Assembly (NCBI RefSeq): GCF_024347375.1
Contig: NZ_AP025471.1
Location: 310,001 to 374,000 of the forward strand
Source of the DNA: Vibrio coralliirubri
GTDB lineage: Bacteria; Pseudomonadota; Gammaproteobacteria; Enterobacterales; Vibrionaceae
Direction: 5' to 3'
Length of the DNA stretch: 64,000 nucleotides
Within the stretch, counting starts at the first letter, position 1. Every line of letters begins with the position of its first letter. The position numbers and the translations under genes were made by a program. This document shows, in pieces, positions 39,595-48,968 of the stretch. Below the pieces are notes generated by a model, which saw nothing but the letters and a program-made list of their open reading frames with translations, did not search any database and was not told where the DNA came from.

Positions 39595-40620
39595 ATGAAG
39601 AAGCTGTTGTCTATGGCTGCAATCAAAGTCGTTGTTTTGTCTTTGGCCGTGGTTGTTCTATCCGTCAATATCTACAGTGTTACTCGAATTAATGACATCA
39701 ACAAGAGCTTTTCTAATCGCCAAAATGAGGCAACATGGTTTGTTTTTCAACTCGTCAAAGAGTATGCAAACTTCTTGATGGTTAGCCACGCAAAGACGAT
39801 TGATTATGATGAACTTTGGTTGGCTTATGACATTACTTGGAGTCGTTTTGATATTCTGATCAACAGCACTGAATCGTCCAATTTTATTCGCTCAGCAAAC
39901 TTTAAGCCTTACTTTACCTCAGAGTTTGAAAAGTTTAAGTCGCTAGAATCGTCAATCAAGTTGGTCAGTACAGGGCAATTACCTAAAGAATCGCTGCAGA
40001 AGAAAGTCGATATTTGCTACACCACATTGGTTGAATTCATTAACGAAAAGTTTCGATTACAAAGCCCAGTTATTGAAGAAAACACGTCCATGGTAGGCAA
40101 GTTTGTTGTTGTTCACCAAATCAGCAGCGCGTTACTTGTCTTGATTTTGTTGATGACAGGCATCATTTTCTATCTCGATTTTTCCATCAAACGAAAACTT
40201 CATTCTACCGACTTTATTACTGGCTTTCGCAATCGAGTCTCGCTCATGCAGTTTGTTAAAAACAGCTATCCAACAAACGGTAATTTCGACCTTTACTTTG
40301 TACGCATCAGAAACCTCAATGAGATTAACCAAAAGTATGGGCTTGAATATGGTGATTTGGTAGTGAGCTCCGCCGCTAAGTCTCTGACGGCAAAGGTTCC
40401 GGAAAGTACTATCTCGTTTCGTAGTAGTGGCAGCCAGTTTCTGTTCTTCATTCCTGAGCACTTGTACACAAGTGATGAGATCCAGGAAAAATTCAATGAC
40501 GTGCTCAAGGATTATATTTCAGCGGGCAATTTAGAATTGATGATTGACGCTGTAGTAAGACATAAGAAGAACATCAGCTCTAAAGATATGATGGAGCTAC
40601 TAACGACGATGCAGAGTTAA
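39595..40620 (+). CDS. Membrane protein with degenerate GGDEF domain
   Basis: 341 residues: membrane helix at about 7-27, a periplasmic domain to about 175, a second helix (ALLVLILLMTGIIFYL) and a cytoplasmic GGDEF-fold domain. The signature loop reads RSSGSQF in place of RxGGDEF, so cyclase activity is not expected. It may bind nucleotide or act as a receptor. It is paired with the SUOX-like periplasmic protein. Confidence 0.82.
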   Translation: MKKLLSMAAIKVVVLSLAVVVLSVNIYSVTRINDINKSFSNRQNEATWFVFQLVKEYANFLMVSHAKTIDYDELWLAYDITWSRFDILINSTESSNFIRSANFKPYFTSEFEKFKSLESSIKLVSTGQLPKESLQKKVDICYTTLVEFINEKFRLQSPVIEENTSMVGKFVVVHQISSALLVLILLMTGIIFYLDFSIKRKLHSTDFITGFRNRVSLMQFVKNSYPTNGNFDLYFVRIRNLNEINQKYGLEYGDLVVSSAAKSLTAKVPESTISFRSSGSQFLFFIPEHLYTSDEIQEKFNDVLKDYISAGNLELMIDAVVRHKKNISSKDMMELLTTMQS

Positions 40621-40829
40621 TCCCCGCATCAGCGATAAGTTAGATCATTAGGTTTTGTTTACTTTACGCTCACCATTCTCCCGCTTCACTATCATGGCTT
40701 TTGCCATCCTTTATTTGCCTCCTCATTCAATGTGTAGCCAACGCAGAGCTCCTGCACTGATGAAGATAGTTCTACTACTAGTTATAGCTATAGTGGCTTT
40801 CAGCGCTTGAACAGGAGGAGAGGCTTTGA

Positions 40830-40847
40830 GGTTTAGGTTTAGGTTTA
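40830..40847. repeat. Three GGTTTA repeats
   Basis: Three direct copies of GGTTTA lie just outside the stop of the GGDEF-EAL gene in a convergent intergenic region. It is a low-complexity patch without evident function. Confidence 0.5.
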
Positions 40848-40850
40848 AGG

Positions 40851-43283
40851 TTACTGCTTTTGAGTGAGTGCAACGATTCGCTCGTTAGATCTCGAACTGG
40901 TAACAGACTGCGGGTTTAAAATTGCTTGCGGGTTATGGTTTCGAACAAACTCGATGAATTCCAGATAAGTGAGTGGCTGACTGAAGAAGTAGCCTTGTAT
41001 TAGGTCACAGTTGGCTTTTCTGAGGTAGTGATACTGCTCTATAGATTCAACACCTTCTCCGACGACTAGCGTGTCACAAGAGTGGCCTAAGTTAACCATA
41101 GATTCGACCATCTTACGGTCGGCCTTGTCGTCTACCATGTTATCGATAAAGCTCTTATCAATTTTGAGCTCATCCACAGGGTAGTGGAGAAGTTGGTTAA
41201 ACGCTGTGTAGCCAGTACCAAAATCGTCAAGGGAGACCTTTAAACCTAAGCTTCTGAGGCTCTCGATTGTCTGCACCGTAAGCTTGGTGCTTTTCACGTA
41301 ACTGGTTTCGGTAATCTCTATAATAATATTGCCAGGTGGCACTTGATAACGTTCGAGTACTTTACGGATGTTGTCGGCAAAATTACGGTTGTAGAGCTCC
41401 ATCGCCGAGATATTAATAGACAGAGTGCCCTTGTATTGATGAAGTTCTGAAAGCTCTTTATAGCTTTTGATCGCGGTGCTAATGACCCACATGTCGAGCC
41501 TAGCGATAAGGTTACTCTTTTCAGCAACTGGGATAAATTCTTCTGGTCCCGCATCGATATCAAATAAGGCTGGGCAACGAATTAGGCACTCTGCGCCATC
41601 TATTTGGAGTGTCTTGGCGTTAAAAATAGGCATAAAGCGAAGTTCAAAGTTGTCACTTTCGCAGCACTCTAAGAGTCTTTTCTCTACAACGTCATGGCGT
41701 TCTAAGGTATGTAACAACTCTTCGCCATAAACAATACGACTTTCGCCATCACTATGAGACTTCGCATTAGCTAACATTTCATCGATGCATCGGTGCCAAA
41801 TCTCATCGAATTTTGGCGTGTCGAGCGGTAAAACACCTGTTGCGAGTGATAATCGAAACCCATAGTAGTCAAGGAAGGTGGTGCCGGTCAGCGTATTGTT
41901 GATGTTCTCAATTTCTTCGTTTATCACTTGGTTCTTACCCATCTCCAAGATCGCGATAAACTGATTTCCTCCCAGTCTAGCTAAAGAATAATCACTGCAA
42001 CTAAAGCCCAAAGATGCTTGTTGGTTTTGTAGTGTCTCTTTCAGTGCTTTAGCTAAGCTTATCAGTACATTATCACCAACTTTTGCCCCATAGAGATCGT
42101 TGATTTTACGAAAATCGATGATGTCCCAACAAACCACATAGCAGTGTGGGCTCATCGAGCTTTTTAGTCGTACATCAAGGTGTCTGATGAAAGAACGTCG
42201 GTTAGCTAGCTTGGTGAGTTGGTCGAATTCGGCTTCGAACTTCAATTCTGTTAGCGAGTCTATGTACGCGTTCTTTAAACCATCAATTTCACTTTGCCCT
42301 GATGAGCGTTTGAAGTATCTAAGCTTGAGCCCGCCGATCGATATCTCTTGCAGTAAGTCTTTAAGCGGTCGCACGAGTTGGTAACGCACCACTAAATGTA
42401 CGATCAACATGATCGTAAAGAGAGTACCAAAGCCACCTAACAAGGTTTGTTTAGCGATGATGGCTTTCTCATGGTTGAACTTTTGTTCTCGAATATTTAC
42501 TTGCGCGATGAGATGTCGGCTGGTCATCTGCACATTAATATTATCTTGGGTTTGCTCAATTGATTTGATAACGAATTGGGTATTTTCAATGTTGGCAGCG
42601 TCTGAGGATGGCTCGATTAAGAACTGAATATTGTCATCGTCATTGTATTTGATTAGCAGGCTAGAGAGTTGCATCAGAGGCCCGTCAGCAATCAAGATGT
42701 AGCGATTTAAACTGTTACTTGCACGTTTGTCTTGAGGAAGGAGGTAAGGGTCAATTGCCGCGACATACGAGTATCTGAGCTCTCCACTGATCGAGATATA
42801 AGAGAAGCCTTCATAGGAGAGTTCATTTTTGCTGATTAACGAGGTGTATATATCGAAGACTCTTTCGTAAATCTTATCAGGGATCTTTAGTCCCTCGAAA
42901 GGATCGGCCCTGAGAGTAGAAAGCGTTAATTTGAACTTAGGGTCCACGATATAGACATTGCGTTGTCCGAATTGATTGACGTGGTTCTGGCTTAATACAC
43001 GAAGTACTCGTTTCTCCAATAGCGATAGAGTCGTGTAGTCGCCTGGGTTTTGAATATATCGAAGAAACTGCAACGAAGACCCAATATCTTTGACCAGTAA
43101 GGATAAGCCGAGTTGCTCATACTCTGCAGCGACTAAAGCGGTGTTCACATCAGATTGCACCTTGTCTAGGTACATATGCTTAGCATGATTTGACGCGAAG
43201 TTGTATGACACGATTCCTGCGATCAGAAAGACCAACAGTAGCGTCGGTAAAAGTACGAAATAGAGCTTCTTCAAAACGGGCAT
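40851..43283 (-). CDS. MbaA-like GGDEF-EAL membrane protein, probable c-di-GMP phosphodiesterase
   Basis: 810 residues: helix at 6-26, a large periplasmic sensor region to about 282, a second helix (LLGGFGTLFTIMLIVHLVV), a GGDEF domain and a C-terminal EAL domain. The GGDEF motif is GGNQF, lacking both acidic residues, so cyclase activity is probably lost. The EAL domain keeps its catalytic set: GAECLIR, NISAMELYNR, IEITETS, LDDFGTGY, KIDKSFI, GEGVES. It follows a PotD-like binding protein gene by 3 nt, the arrangement of nspS-mbaA in Vibrio cholerae, where a polyamine receptor controls biofilm through c-di-GMP. Confidence 0.85.
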   Translation of the reverse strand: MPVLKKLYFVLLPTLLLVFLIAGIVSYNFASNHAKHMYLDKVQSDVNTALVAAEYEQLGLSLLVKDIGSSLQFLRYIQNPGDYTTLSLLEKRVLRVLSQNHVNQFGQRNVYIVDPKFKLTLSTLRADPFEGLKIPDKIYERVFDIYTSLISKNELSYEGFSYISISGELRYSYVAAIDPYLLPQDKRASNSLNRYILIADGPLMQLSSLLIKYNDDDNIQFLIEPSSDAANIENTQFVIKSIEQTQDNINVQMTSRHLIAQVNIREQKFNHEKAIIAKQTLLGGFGTLFTIMLIVHLVVRYQLVRPLKDLLQEISIGGLKLRYFKRSSGQSEIDGLKNAYIDSLTELKFEAEFDQLTKLANRRSFIRHLDVRLKSSMSPHCYVVCWDIIDFRKINDLYGAKVGDNVLISLAKALKETLQNQQASLGFSCSDYSLARLGGNQFIAILEMGKNQVINEEIENINNTLTGTTFLDYYGFRLSLATGVLPLDTPKFDEIWHRCIDEMLANAKSHSDGESRIVYGEELLHTLERHDVVEKRLLECCESDNFELRFMPIFNAKTLQIDGAECLIRCPALFDIDAGPEEFIPVAEKSNLIARLDMWVISTAIKSYKELSELHQYKGTLSINISAMELYNRNFADNIRKVLERYQVPPGNIIIEITETSYVKSTKLTVQTIESLRSLGLKVSLDDFGTGYTAFNQLLHYPVDELKIDKSFIDNMVDDKADRKMVESMVNLGHSCDTLVVGEGVESIEQYHYLRKANCDLIQGYFFSQPLTYLEFIEFVRNHNPQAILNPQSVTSSRSNERIVALTQKQ

Positions 43284-43286
43284 GAG

Positions 43287-44318
43287 TTATCTCAAACTGT
43301 CGACAATACGATTGCGAATTTGAATGCTACTCGGTTCTAACGGCTGATAAAGGTAGCTGCGATCTAATACTGCTTTACTCGGGAAAAGTTCGGGATCGTT
43401 TTGATACTCCTGAGAAGTGAGTGCTTTTGCTTTTGAACTTGGTGTTGCAAACCATGAATCCATTGCGTTTTGAGCGGCTATTTCAGGTTGAGATAAGAAG
43501 GAGAGGATCGTGGTTGCCTGTGGAGATAACTCTCCGTTGTTAATTGCAGCCATACACTCTAACCATAAGGTTGTTCCTTCTTGAGGCACTGTGTAGGCCC
43601 AAGATGCCTCAGGTTCGGCATCATTAAGCACATAGCTGTCACCTGAATATCCGTAGGCGAGGTCGATATTGGCTAGGCGCTCAAGCTGGTGGATGTGGTC
43701 GATGACATATTCATTGCTTTCAAGATGTGGCTTTTGCAGTTGTAGCGTTTTGTACGCAACACGAAGTTCTTGTTCATTATTGGTAAATGGGTCAAATCGA
43801 TTGACTAATAACGCCGTGCTCACCAAGTCGGTGGGGTCGTAGTACATACTTATACGGCCACTGACTTTAGAGTCGGGTTCAAGAATCGCCATCCAAGATT
43901 CTGGGGCGGAGACTTTATCACTGCGATAAAGAATACCGGATGTTCCCCACGCGTAAGGAATACCATACTCACCACACCCATCCGCCCATCTGGGGTCAAA
44001 ATTGCTTTCAATGGATTGTTGTAAGTCACTTAGGTTATGGAACAGGTTTTGTTTGGCTAATGCCTTAAGTTTTACGCTTTCGACGATGACCAGTTCAAAA
44101 GCGCCTCGACGCTCGCTTAATAAAACCTCATCCCTTATTGACTCATCAGAGAAGAATTGTTGCTTTAGTGAGATGCCGTAGGTATCACTTAACTGGGTAA
44201 CGACGCTGTCAGATAAAAATTCATCCCAATTGTAGAGATAAATATCATGCTGCTGGCCAAATACAGGGCTAGCCAAAAAGGATGTTGACGCGAGAATTGA
44301 TACACAAAACGCTTTCAC
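43287..44318 (-). CDS. NspS-like periplasmic polyamine-type binding protein
   Basis: A 343-residue PotD-family solute-binding protein with a signal peptide (residues 1-21, ...SPVFGQQ). Family stretches are IYLYNWDEFLSDSVV, GIPYAWGTSGILYRSDK, DLAYGYSGDSYVLND and EGTTLWLECMAAINNGE. No ABC permease or ATPase genes are near. It precedes a GGDEF-EAL gene by 3 nt, so it is likely a receptor signalling to that protein rather than a transporter component, as for NspS. The ligand (spermidine, norspermidine or other) is not determinable. Confidence 0.85.
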   Translation of the reverse strand: MKAFCVSILASTSFLASPVFGQQHDIYLYNWDEFLSDSVVTQLSDTYGISLKQQFFSDESIRDEVLLSERRGAFELVIVESVKLKALAKQNLFHNLSDLQQSIESNFDPRWADGCGEYGIPYAWGTSGILYRSDKVSAPESWMAILEPDSKVSGRISMYYDPTDLVSTALLVNRFDPFTNNEQELRVAYKTLQLQKPHLESNEYVIDHIHQLERLANIDLAYGYSGDSYVLNDAEPEASWAYTVPQEGTTLWLECMAAINNGELSPQATTILSFLSQPEIAAQNAMDSWFATPSSKAKALTSQEYQNDPELFPSKAVLDRSYLYQPLEPSSIQIRNRIVDSLR

Positions 44319-44898
44319 TGACGGATTCCCTTTCGTACGTGATAACTAAATCGTAGCCCAAAATCTGCGACATGATTCAAATTTAGGCACTTAATTTAAC
44401 TTCAACTTCAACTTCATGCATTTCATGCAAATAGCAACTTGCTACTCCTAATTGATACCGAACCTTTATCGTGTGAGGCAAGGATGATTCCGTCGTATCG
44501 TATTCAACACAAGTACGTATTCCAGTTTATTGTCCGTGAATGGATTATTTAAATTAATATTCATCATAATATCCTTCCTTACAAGTTATTATGCAAATAT
44601 TAAGCATTAAATAATGATGTGGTGATTACCTTTTTCGGGTTTTTGCTCGCATTAATCGTCGTGATTCCTTTGTTTTGCCATTGCGATTTACTCTTATGCT
44701 CAATGTTCTTTTATCCCTAAAAATACTTCTATAACGTTTTGTTTATCATTTGTTTCGTTTCTCAATAAGTATCGATAAAGTTGTTGCTAAAGACTTGTAG
44801 CACAAGGTATTTGTGCTTATTGTGGTCAGCAGTATCTAGGTTATGTCCCAACGAGCTATGATTGCTGATTTGGGAAATGTTTCGCATTAGGAGTCATT
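44319..44898. other. Divergent intergenic region
   Basis: 580 bases between the NspS-like gene and the phzF-type gene. The sequence is AT-rich with no ORF of note. I could not assign clear promoters; it presumably drives both neighbours. Confidence 0.4.
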
Positions 44899-45699
44899 GT
44901 GGATTTAGAGATATATCAAGTAGATTCGTTTACAACTCAAGCGTTTAAAGGAAACCCTGCCGGGGTCTGTATCTCTCAAGATCCGTTGGATGAGTCGTTA
45001 ATGTTTTCAATCGCAGAAGAGATGGCGGTATCCGAAACGGCTTTTCTTGCGCTTAACACGATGACGCTTAAATGGTTCACTCCCGAAGTCGAAGTGAAGC
45101 TGTGTGGGCATGGCACACTGGCAATGGTTCATGTAATGAAAGAACAAGGATTGCTTGAGACAGGTGATAAGGTCGTGTTTAACACTTTATCTGGGGAGTT
45201 ATCTGCCGCAGTTTGTGAATCGTCTATCGAGCTTGATTTCCCTAGCACCAAACTGTCATTACATTCTGAACCCAACCTCACGCTGCTTGAACATCTAGGT
45301 TTAGAGCCGCATCAAGTCGTATCATTCCAAGAATTTGAATCTAAGCAGTTAATCGAAGTTTCCAGTGAACAAGTGCTATTGGAGCTTTCACCAAACTTTG
45401 ATGCGTTAAAAGGTATTCAAGGGCGAGGTGTTGTGGTGACAGCGCTGGCATCAAATACGGAACTTGATTTTGTTTCTCGCTACTTTGCACCTTGGGTAGG
45501 GGTTAATGAAGATCCTGTTACCGGCTCGGCACATTGCGCATTGACGCAGTACTGGGCTGAAAAGCTCAACAAAAGCAGTTTCAGTGCTTATCAGGCGTCT
45601 CGTCGTGGTGGTTATATGTCGACAGAGCTCTTAGCTAATGGGCGAATAAAGTTAATCGGTTCTGCGACCACTGTGATTAGTGGAGTGTTGAAGCTTTAG
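44899..45699 (+). CDS. PhzF-family isomerase/epimerase-like protein
   Basis: A 266-residue member of the PhzF family with all hallmark segments: FKGNPAGVC, catalytic Glu46 in VSETAFL, LCGHGTLA and EDPVTGSAHCA. The two halves have the diaminopimelate-epimerase fold. No phenazine genes are present, so it is one of the common stand-alone members of unknown substrate. GTG start with AGGAG 5 nt upstream. Confidence 0.9.
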   Translation: MDLEIYQVDSFTTQAFKGNPAGVCISQDPLDESLMFSIAEEMAVSETAFLALNTMTLKWFTPEVEVKLCGHGTLAMVHVMKEQGLLETGDKVVFNTLSGELSAAVCESSIELDFPSTKLSLHSEPNLTLLEHLGLEPHQVVSFQEFESKQLIEVSSEQVLLELSPNFDALKGIQGRGVVVTALASNTELDFVSRYFAPWVGVNEDPVTGSAHCALTQYWAEKLNKSSFSAYQASRRGGYMSTELLANGRIKLIGSATTVISGVLKL

Positions 45700-45823
45700 A
45701 TCTCTATAGAAGCTTTAGAGCGCAGGTTCCCCCTGTTTAGTTGGAACCGCCTAGTACGTTTTATTCGACTGTTGACAGTTAAAAGAGGCGGCTAGGGCGT
45801 AATGTGTTATTGAAGGAATCACC

Positions 45824-46327
45824 GTGTCTGCCTTTTATCTTTCTCAAGTATTAGTCGCGATAGCCATTTGTTTTGATCTTCTGTCATTCCAATTCAAGGA
45901 AAGGAAGAAAATCGTCACTTGTCTGTTCTTTGCTGGCGTTCTTATTTCGAGTCACTTTATCCTTCTCGAACAATGGACAGCGGCGAGCTTAATGACGATT
46001 GCCACGATTCGCTATTTGACGAGCGTCTTTTCTACCTCGTCTAAGTTTAAATATTTGTTCTGCTCGATGTCGGTGGTCGCAACCGCTGTGACTTATTCGG
46101 GGCTGACCAGCATATTGAGTTGCTTTGCCTCCGTATTTCAAACCTTTGCTGCCTTCAATAAAGATGACCGTCGATTAAGAGAGTTGATGATCATCGGAAC
46201 CAGCTTTTGGCTGATTCACAATTACTTAGTTGGCTCGCCAACAGCGGTTGTTATGGAGGCGCTGTTTATCTGCAGTAACTTGGTGGGCTATTACCGTTTT
46301 TACTTCAGAAAGAGTGCCGCTGCTTAG
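45824..46327 (+). CDS. YgjV-like inner membrane protein
   Basis: A 167-residue protein with about five to six hydrophobic helices, matching the YgjV/Imp family (LSFQFKERKKIVTCLFFAGV, SCFASVFQTFAAF). The function of this family is unknown. GTG start with AAGGA 6 nt upstream. Confidence 0.78.
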   Translation: MSAFYLSQVLVAIAICFDLLSFQFKERKKIVTCLFFAGVLISSHFILLEQWTAASLMTIATIRYLTSVFSTSSKFKYLFCSMSVVATAVTYSGLTSILSCFASVFQTFAAFNKDDRRLRELMIIGTSFWLIHNYLVGSPTAVVMEALFICSNLVGYYRFYFRKSAAA

Positions 46328-46388
46328 GTTTACAACTGAAGCTAAGACCCAAGTTGTTAATCAATTCAATACTAGCTAGGAGAGCTTG

Positions 46389-46703
46389 ATGCCAAACATT
46401 TACAATGATGTTCCTTCATCAATACCCAACGAGATATTCAATGAGCTGATTGCCAACGACAGTGTTCGAATTGAAAGAATATTGTCGCATGGGCACAGTT
46501 CACCAGAAGAGGGTTGGTATGACCAAGATGAGAATGAATGGGTGATGGTGATTGAAGGTCAAGGCGTCATCGAGTTTGAAGATGGACGCGTTGTTACCTT
46601 GTCTAAAGGGGATTACATCAACATTGCTGCGAGAGAAAAGCACAAGGTTGTTGGCACAGATAAAGATACGGTGACGATCTGGCTCGCTGTGTTTTATCGT
46701 TGA
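46389..46703 (+). CDS. Small single-domain cupin
   Basis: A 104-residue cupin with the motif HGHSSPEEGWYDQDENEW (metal-binding His pair, Glu) and the second motif GDYINIAAREKHKV with its His. It is a typical stand-alone metal cupin, substrate unknown. I chose ATG 46389 (AGGAG 7 nt upstream) over the TTG one codon earlier. Confidence 0.85.
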   Translation: MPNIYNDVPSSIPNEIFNELIANDSVRIERILSHGHSSPEEGWYDQDENEWVMVIEGQGVIEFEDGRVVTLSKGDYINIAAREKHKVVGTDKDTVTIWLAVFYR

Positions 46704-46807
46704 TATCTTGCTCTAGAACTGAGGCTGTTGAGTTTGGGTTACAGAGCCTGCTGATTCAGCGGTTTATTTGCACCTCTGAAAGGACTTAAGACAAAAAGGA
46801 GTATGTT

Positions 46808-47290
46808 GTGGTTAGAATTCGAAACTATCAAGCGAGTGATGACAAAGCACTGTGGGAGATCTTCTTTCATACCGTACGTAACGTGAATGTTCGAGATTAT
46901 TCTCAACAGCAAGTCGAAGCTTGGGCACCCAGTAGCTTTGACTTTGCGTTATGGCAAAAGCGTATGAATGGGTTACAGCCCTTTGTGGCTGAGCTCGATG
47001 GCTGCGTTGTTGGCTATACTGACCTGCAACCCAACGGCTTGATTGATCACTTTTTCTGTCACCACGAATATCAAGGGAAAGGTGTAGGAAAAGCCTTGAT
47101 GGAACATGTTTTCACTGTGGGTCGAGTTCGTGGCGTATCGAGATATTTCTCTGAAGTAAGTATTACCGCAAAGCCTTTTTATGAGCATCTTGGCTTTAAG
47201 GTGGTTAATGAACAGGAAGTCGAAATGCGGGGCGTAAAGCTGACCAATTACGTGATGGAAAAGATAGTTGAAGATGGACAAGGCAGCTGA
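46808..47290 (+). CDS. GNAT-family N-acetyltransferase
   Basis: 160 residues with the GNAT acetyl-CoA loop HHEYQGKGVGKALMEHV and C-terminal KPFYEHLGFKVVNEQEV. It transfers an acetyl group from acetyl-CoA to an unknown amine. GTG 46808 has AAGGAG 6 nt upstream; an ATG inside the spacer is out of frame. Confidence 0.9.
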   Translation: MVRIRNYQASDDKALWEIFFHTVRNVNVRDYSQQQVEAWAPSSFDFALWQKRMNGLQPFVAELDGCVVGYTDLQPNGLIDHFFCHHEYQGKGVGKALMEHVFTVGRVRGVSRYFSEVSITAKPFYEHLGFKVVNEQEVEMRGVKLTNYVMEKIVEDGQGS

Positions 47291-47455
47291 ATAGGTGGAC
47301 TCGTGTTCTTAGGGATACAGACATCGAGTTTGAAATATTAATGAACCTTATTAAGGATAACTTTTCCTGATCTATTGATATTGTCGATGAGTTCAAATTG
47401 TGTGCAAGATAATTTGTCTAATCTAAACATTGAGTGAATACAAGGAGTGTTGTTC

Positions 47456-47713
47456 ATGAGTCATGTGAGTAGATCTAAACTATATACATTAGTATCGATG
47501 TTGTCCTTCGCTGTTGGCGTTCTTGCCTTAGATGCTGGGGTATCGGGGCTATTTCCTCTCTTTGTTGTTGTCATTTCATTCTTTTCATTCGTCATCAACT
47601 CGTTTCTTTGTTTGTTCGGAGGTAAACGTGAAGATGGCTTTGATGCCTATCAAAAAGCAAATCAGACTCGGTCGGGAGCACTGATCAAAGGCCTAAAAGA
47701 CTCGAGCAAATAA
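47456..47713 (+). CDS. Small two-helix membrane protein (85 aa)
   Basis: 85 residues with two hydrophobic helices (LYTLVSMLSFAVGVLAL, LFPLFVVVISFFSFVINSFL) and a charged C-terminal tail. No family is recognised. ATG 47456 follows AAGGAG by 8 nt; upstream GTG/TTG codons overlap that site. Confidence 0.65.
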   Translation: MSHVSRSKLYTLVSMLSFAVGVLALDAGVSGLFPLFVVVISFFSFVINSFLCLFGGKREDGFDAYQKANQTRSGALIKGLKDSSK

Positions 47714-47844
47714 ACCTGTGCTTTCAGACGAACGGTAATCTCATTTTTGATACAGTTTTCACCTGCTTTTTGTTCTCTTATTCAAGAAAAATCATCACTT
47801 TAGAGATAATATTCACTTCAACTAATATCAGTGAAGGAAGAAAA

Positions 47845-48141
47845 GTGGGAATTGAAGCTTTAGCGTTTGTGATGGACGCACTAATCACCGCATGTTGCAT
47901 GTATATCGCCTCTAAGATGTCTTTCGTGGTCGCAGATTTTAAATCCCTTCTTACTATTGCTGTTATCGTTGCTTTGGTGTCATTGATTCCAACAGTGGGC
48001 TGGGTGTTAGGGTTGATTCTGTTTGTGTTCCTACTCGGGAAAGCGACGCACTCTAGTATTGGTGATTGCATCTGGGTGGTGGTCTTCACGAAGGTGGTAT
48101 CGATGGCGGCATTTCTGATATTCGGACGCTTGTTTATGTAA
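47845..48141 (+). CDS. Small membrane protein (98 aa)
   Basis: About 98 residues with three hydrophobic helices (ALITACCMYIASKMSFVV, LTIAVIVALVSLIPTVGWVL, TKVVSMAAFLIFGRLF). GTG 47845 follows AAGGAAG closely; the in-frame ATG at 47770 has no ribosome site and would add a charged segment. No family is recognised. Confidence 0.6.
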   Translation: MGIEALAFVMDALITACCMYIASKMSFVVADFKSLLTIAVIVALVSLIPTVGWVLGLILFVFLLGKATHSSIGDCIWVVVFTKVVSMAAFLIFGRLFM

Positions 48142-48211
48142 TGAGGGTTCTTGCTTATCAAAAGGCAGGCTCGGCTTTTGATACCTATCTTTACTTGGTA
48201 TTTAAACATGA

Positions 48212-48238
48212 AGAGGGTGAGAACCTGTCACACCCTCT
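48212..48238. terminator. Bidirectional terminator-like hairpin
   Basis: AGAGGGTG / CACCCTCT stem between the convergent small membrane protein gene and the fasciclin gene. Confidence 0.5.
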
Positions 48239-48266
48239 AAGAACCTTTGGACTGGGTTAGTCTTTG

Positions 48267-48764
48267 CTATTTAGGCAGTAACACACCATTGATCACATGG
48301 ATGACACCATTGCTCGCTTCAACATCTGCCATCACGACCTCGGCTTTATTGATCATGACGCTACCGTGATCCATCCCTACCATTACCGCTTCGCCTTGGA
48401 CTGTTACAGCACTATCAAGTTTCATCACTTCAGACGCCATTATTTTTCCTGGTACCACATGATAGGTCAGTACTGCGATCAGCTTGTCTTTGTTTTCTGG
48501 CTTCAACAGCATATCAACCGTTCCTTCTGGTAGTGCAGCGAACGCTTCATCCGTTGGCGCAAACACAGTGAAGGGACCATCACCTTTCAATGTTTCAACT
48601 AAGCCTGCCGCTTTTACTGCAGCTACCAAGGTATTGAAAGAGCCGTTTTCAGCCGCCACGTCAACGATGTCTTTCTTCATCCCGTGGTGATCAGCGTGAG
48701 CAAAAGCCGTAAAAAGAAGCGTCGCAACTAGCACTGACATGGTTTTGATTACTTTATTAAACAT
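48267..48764 (-). CDS. Secreted fasciclin (FAS1) domain protein
   Basis: 165 residues: a signal peptide (MFNKVIKTMSVLVATLLFTA, then FAHA) and one FAS1 domain with its H1 and H2 motifs (TVFAPTDEAFAALP, VIHVINGVLLP) and YHVV. Such proteins mediate adhesion or matrix interaction at the cell surface. I chose ATG 48764 with AAGGAAG; the longer frame to 48833 adds a non-signal sequence. Confidence 0.9.
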   Translation of the reverse strand: MFNKVIKTMSVLVATLLFTAFAHADHHGMKKDIVDVAAENGSFNTLVAAVKAAGLVETLKGDGPFTVFAPTDEAFAALPEGTVDMLLKPENKDKLIAVLTYHVVPGKIMASEVMKLDSAVTVQGEAVMVGMDHGSVMINKAEVVMADVEASNGVIHVINGVLLPK

Positions 48765-48968
48765 ATTGTCTTCCTTTGAGTTTTGTCCGTTATTTTCGAG
48801 AGGTATTACGAAAGCCCAATCGTGATAGATCAATTTGTTGTGTCTTTGAGTGAATGGTTAACGATATCGACTGCGGCAAGCGAATAAATTTATATTGTTA
48901 AATGCTTGTTATAATTCCATTTTGATGCTTATAGTTATTTGATGATTATTCAAATAATGGATGTGAAT

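Noticed and set aside
40830..40847. Telomere-like GGTTTA repeats
   Set aside because: Only three copies, in a short convergent intergenic gap. Low complexity is sufficient explanation.
44899..45699. Phenazine biosynthesis gene phzF
   Set aside because: No other phenazine genes are nearby. Stand-alone PhzF-family proteins are common and of unknown function.
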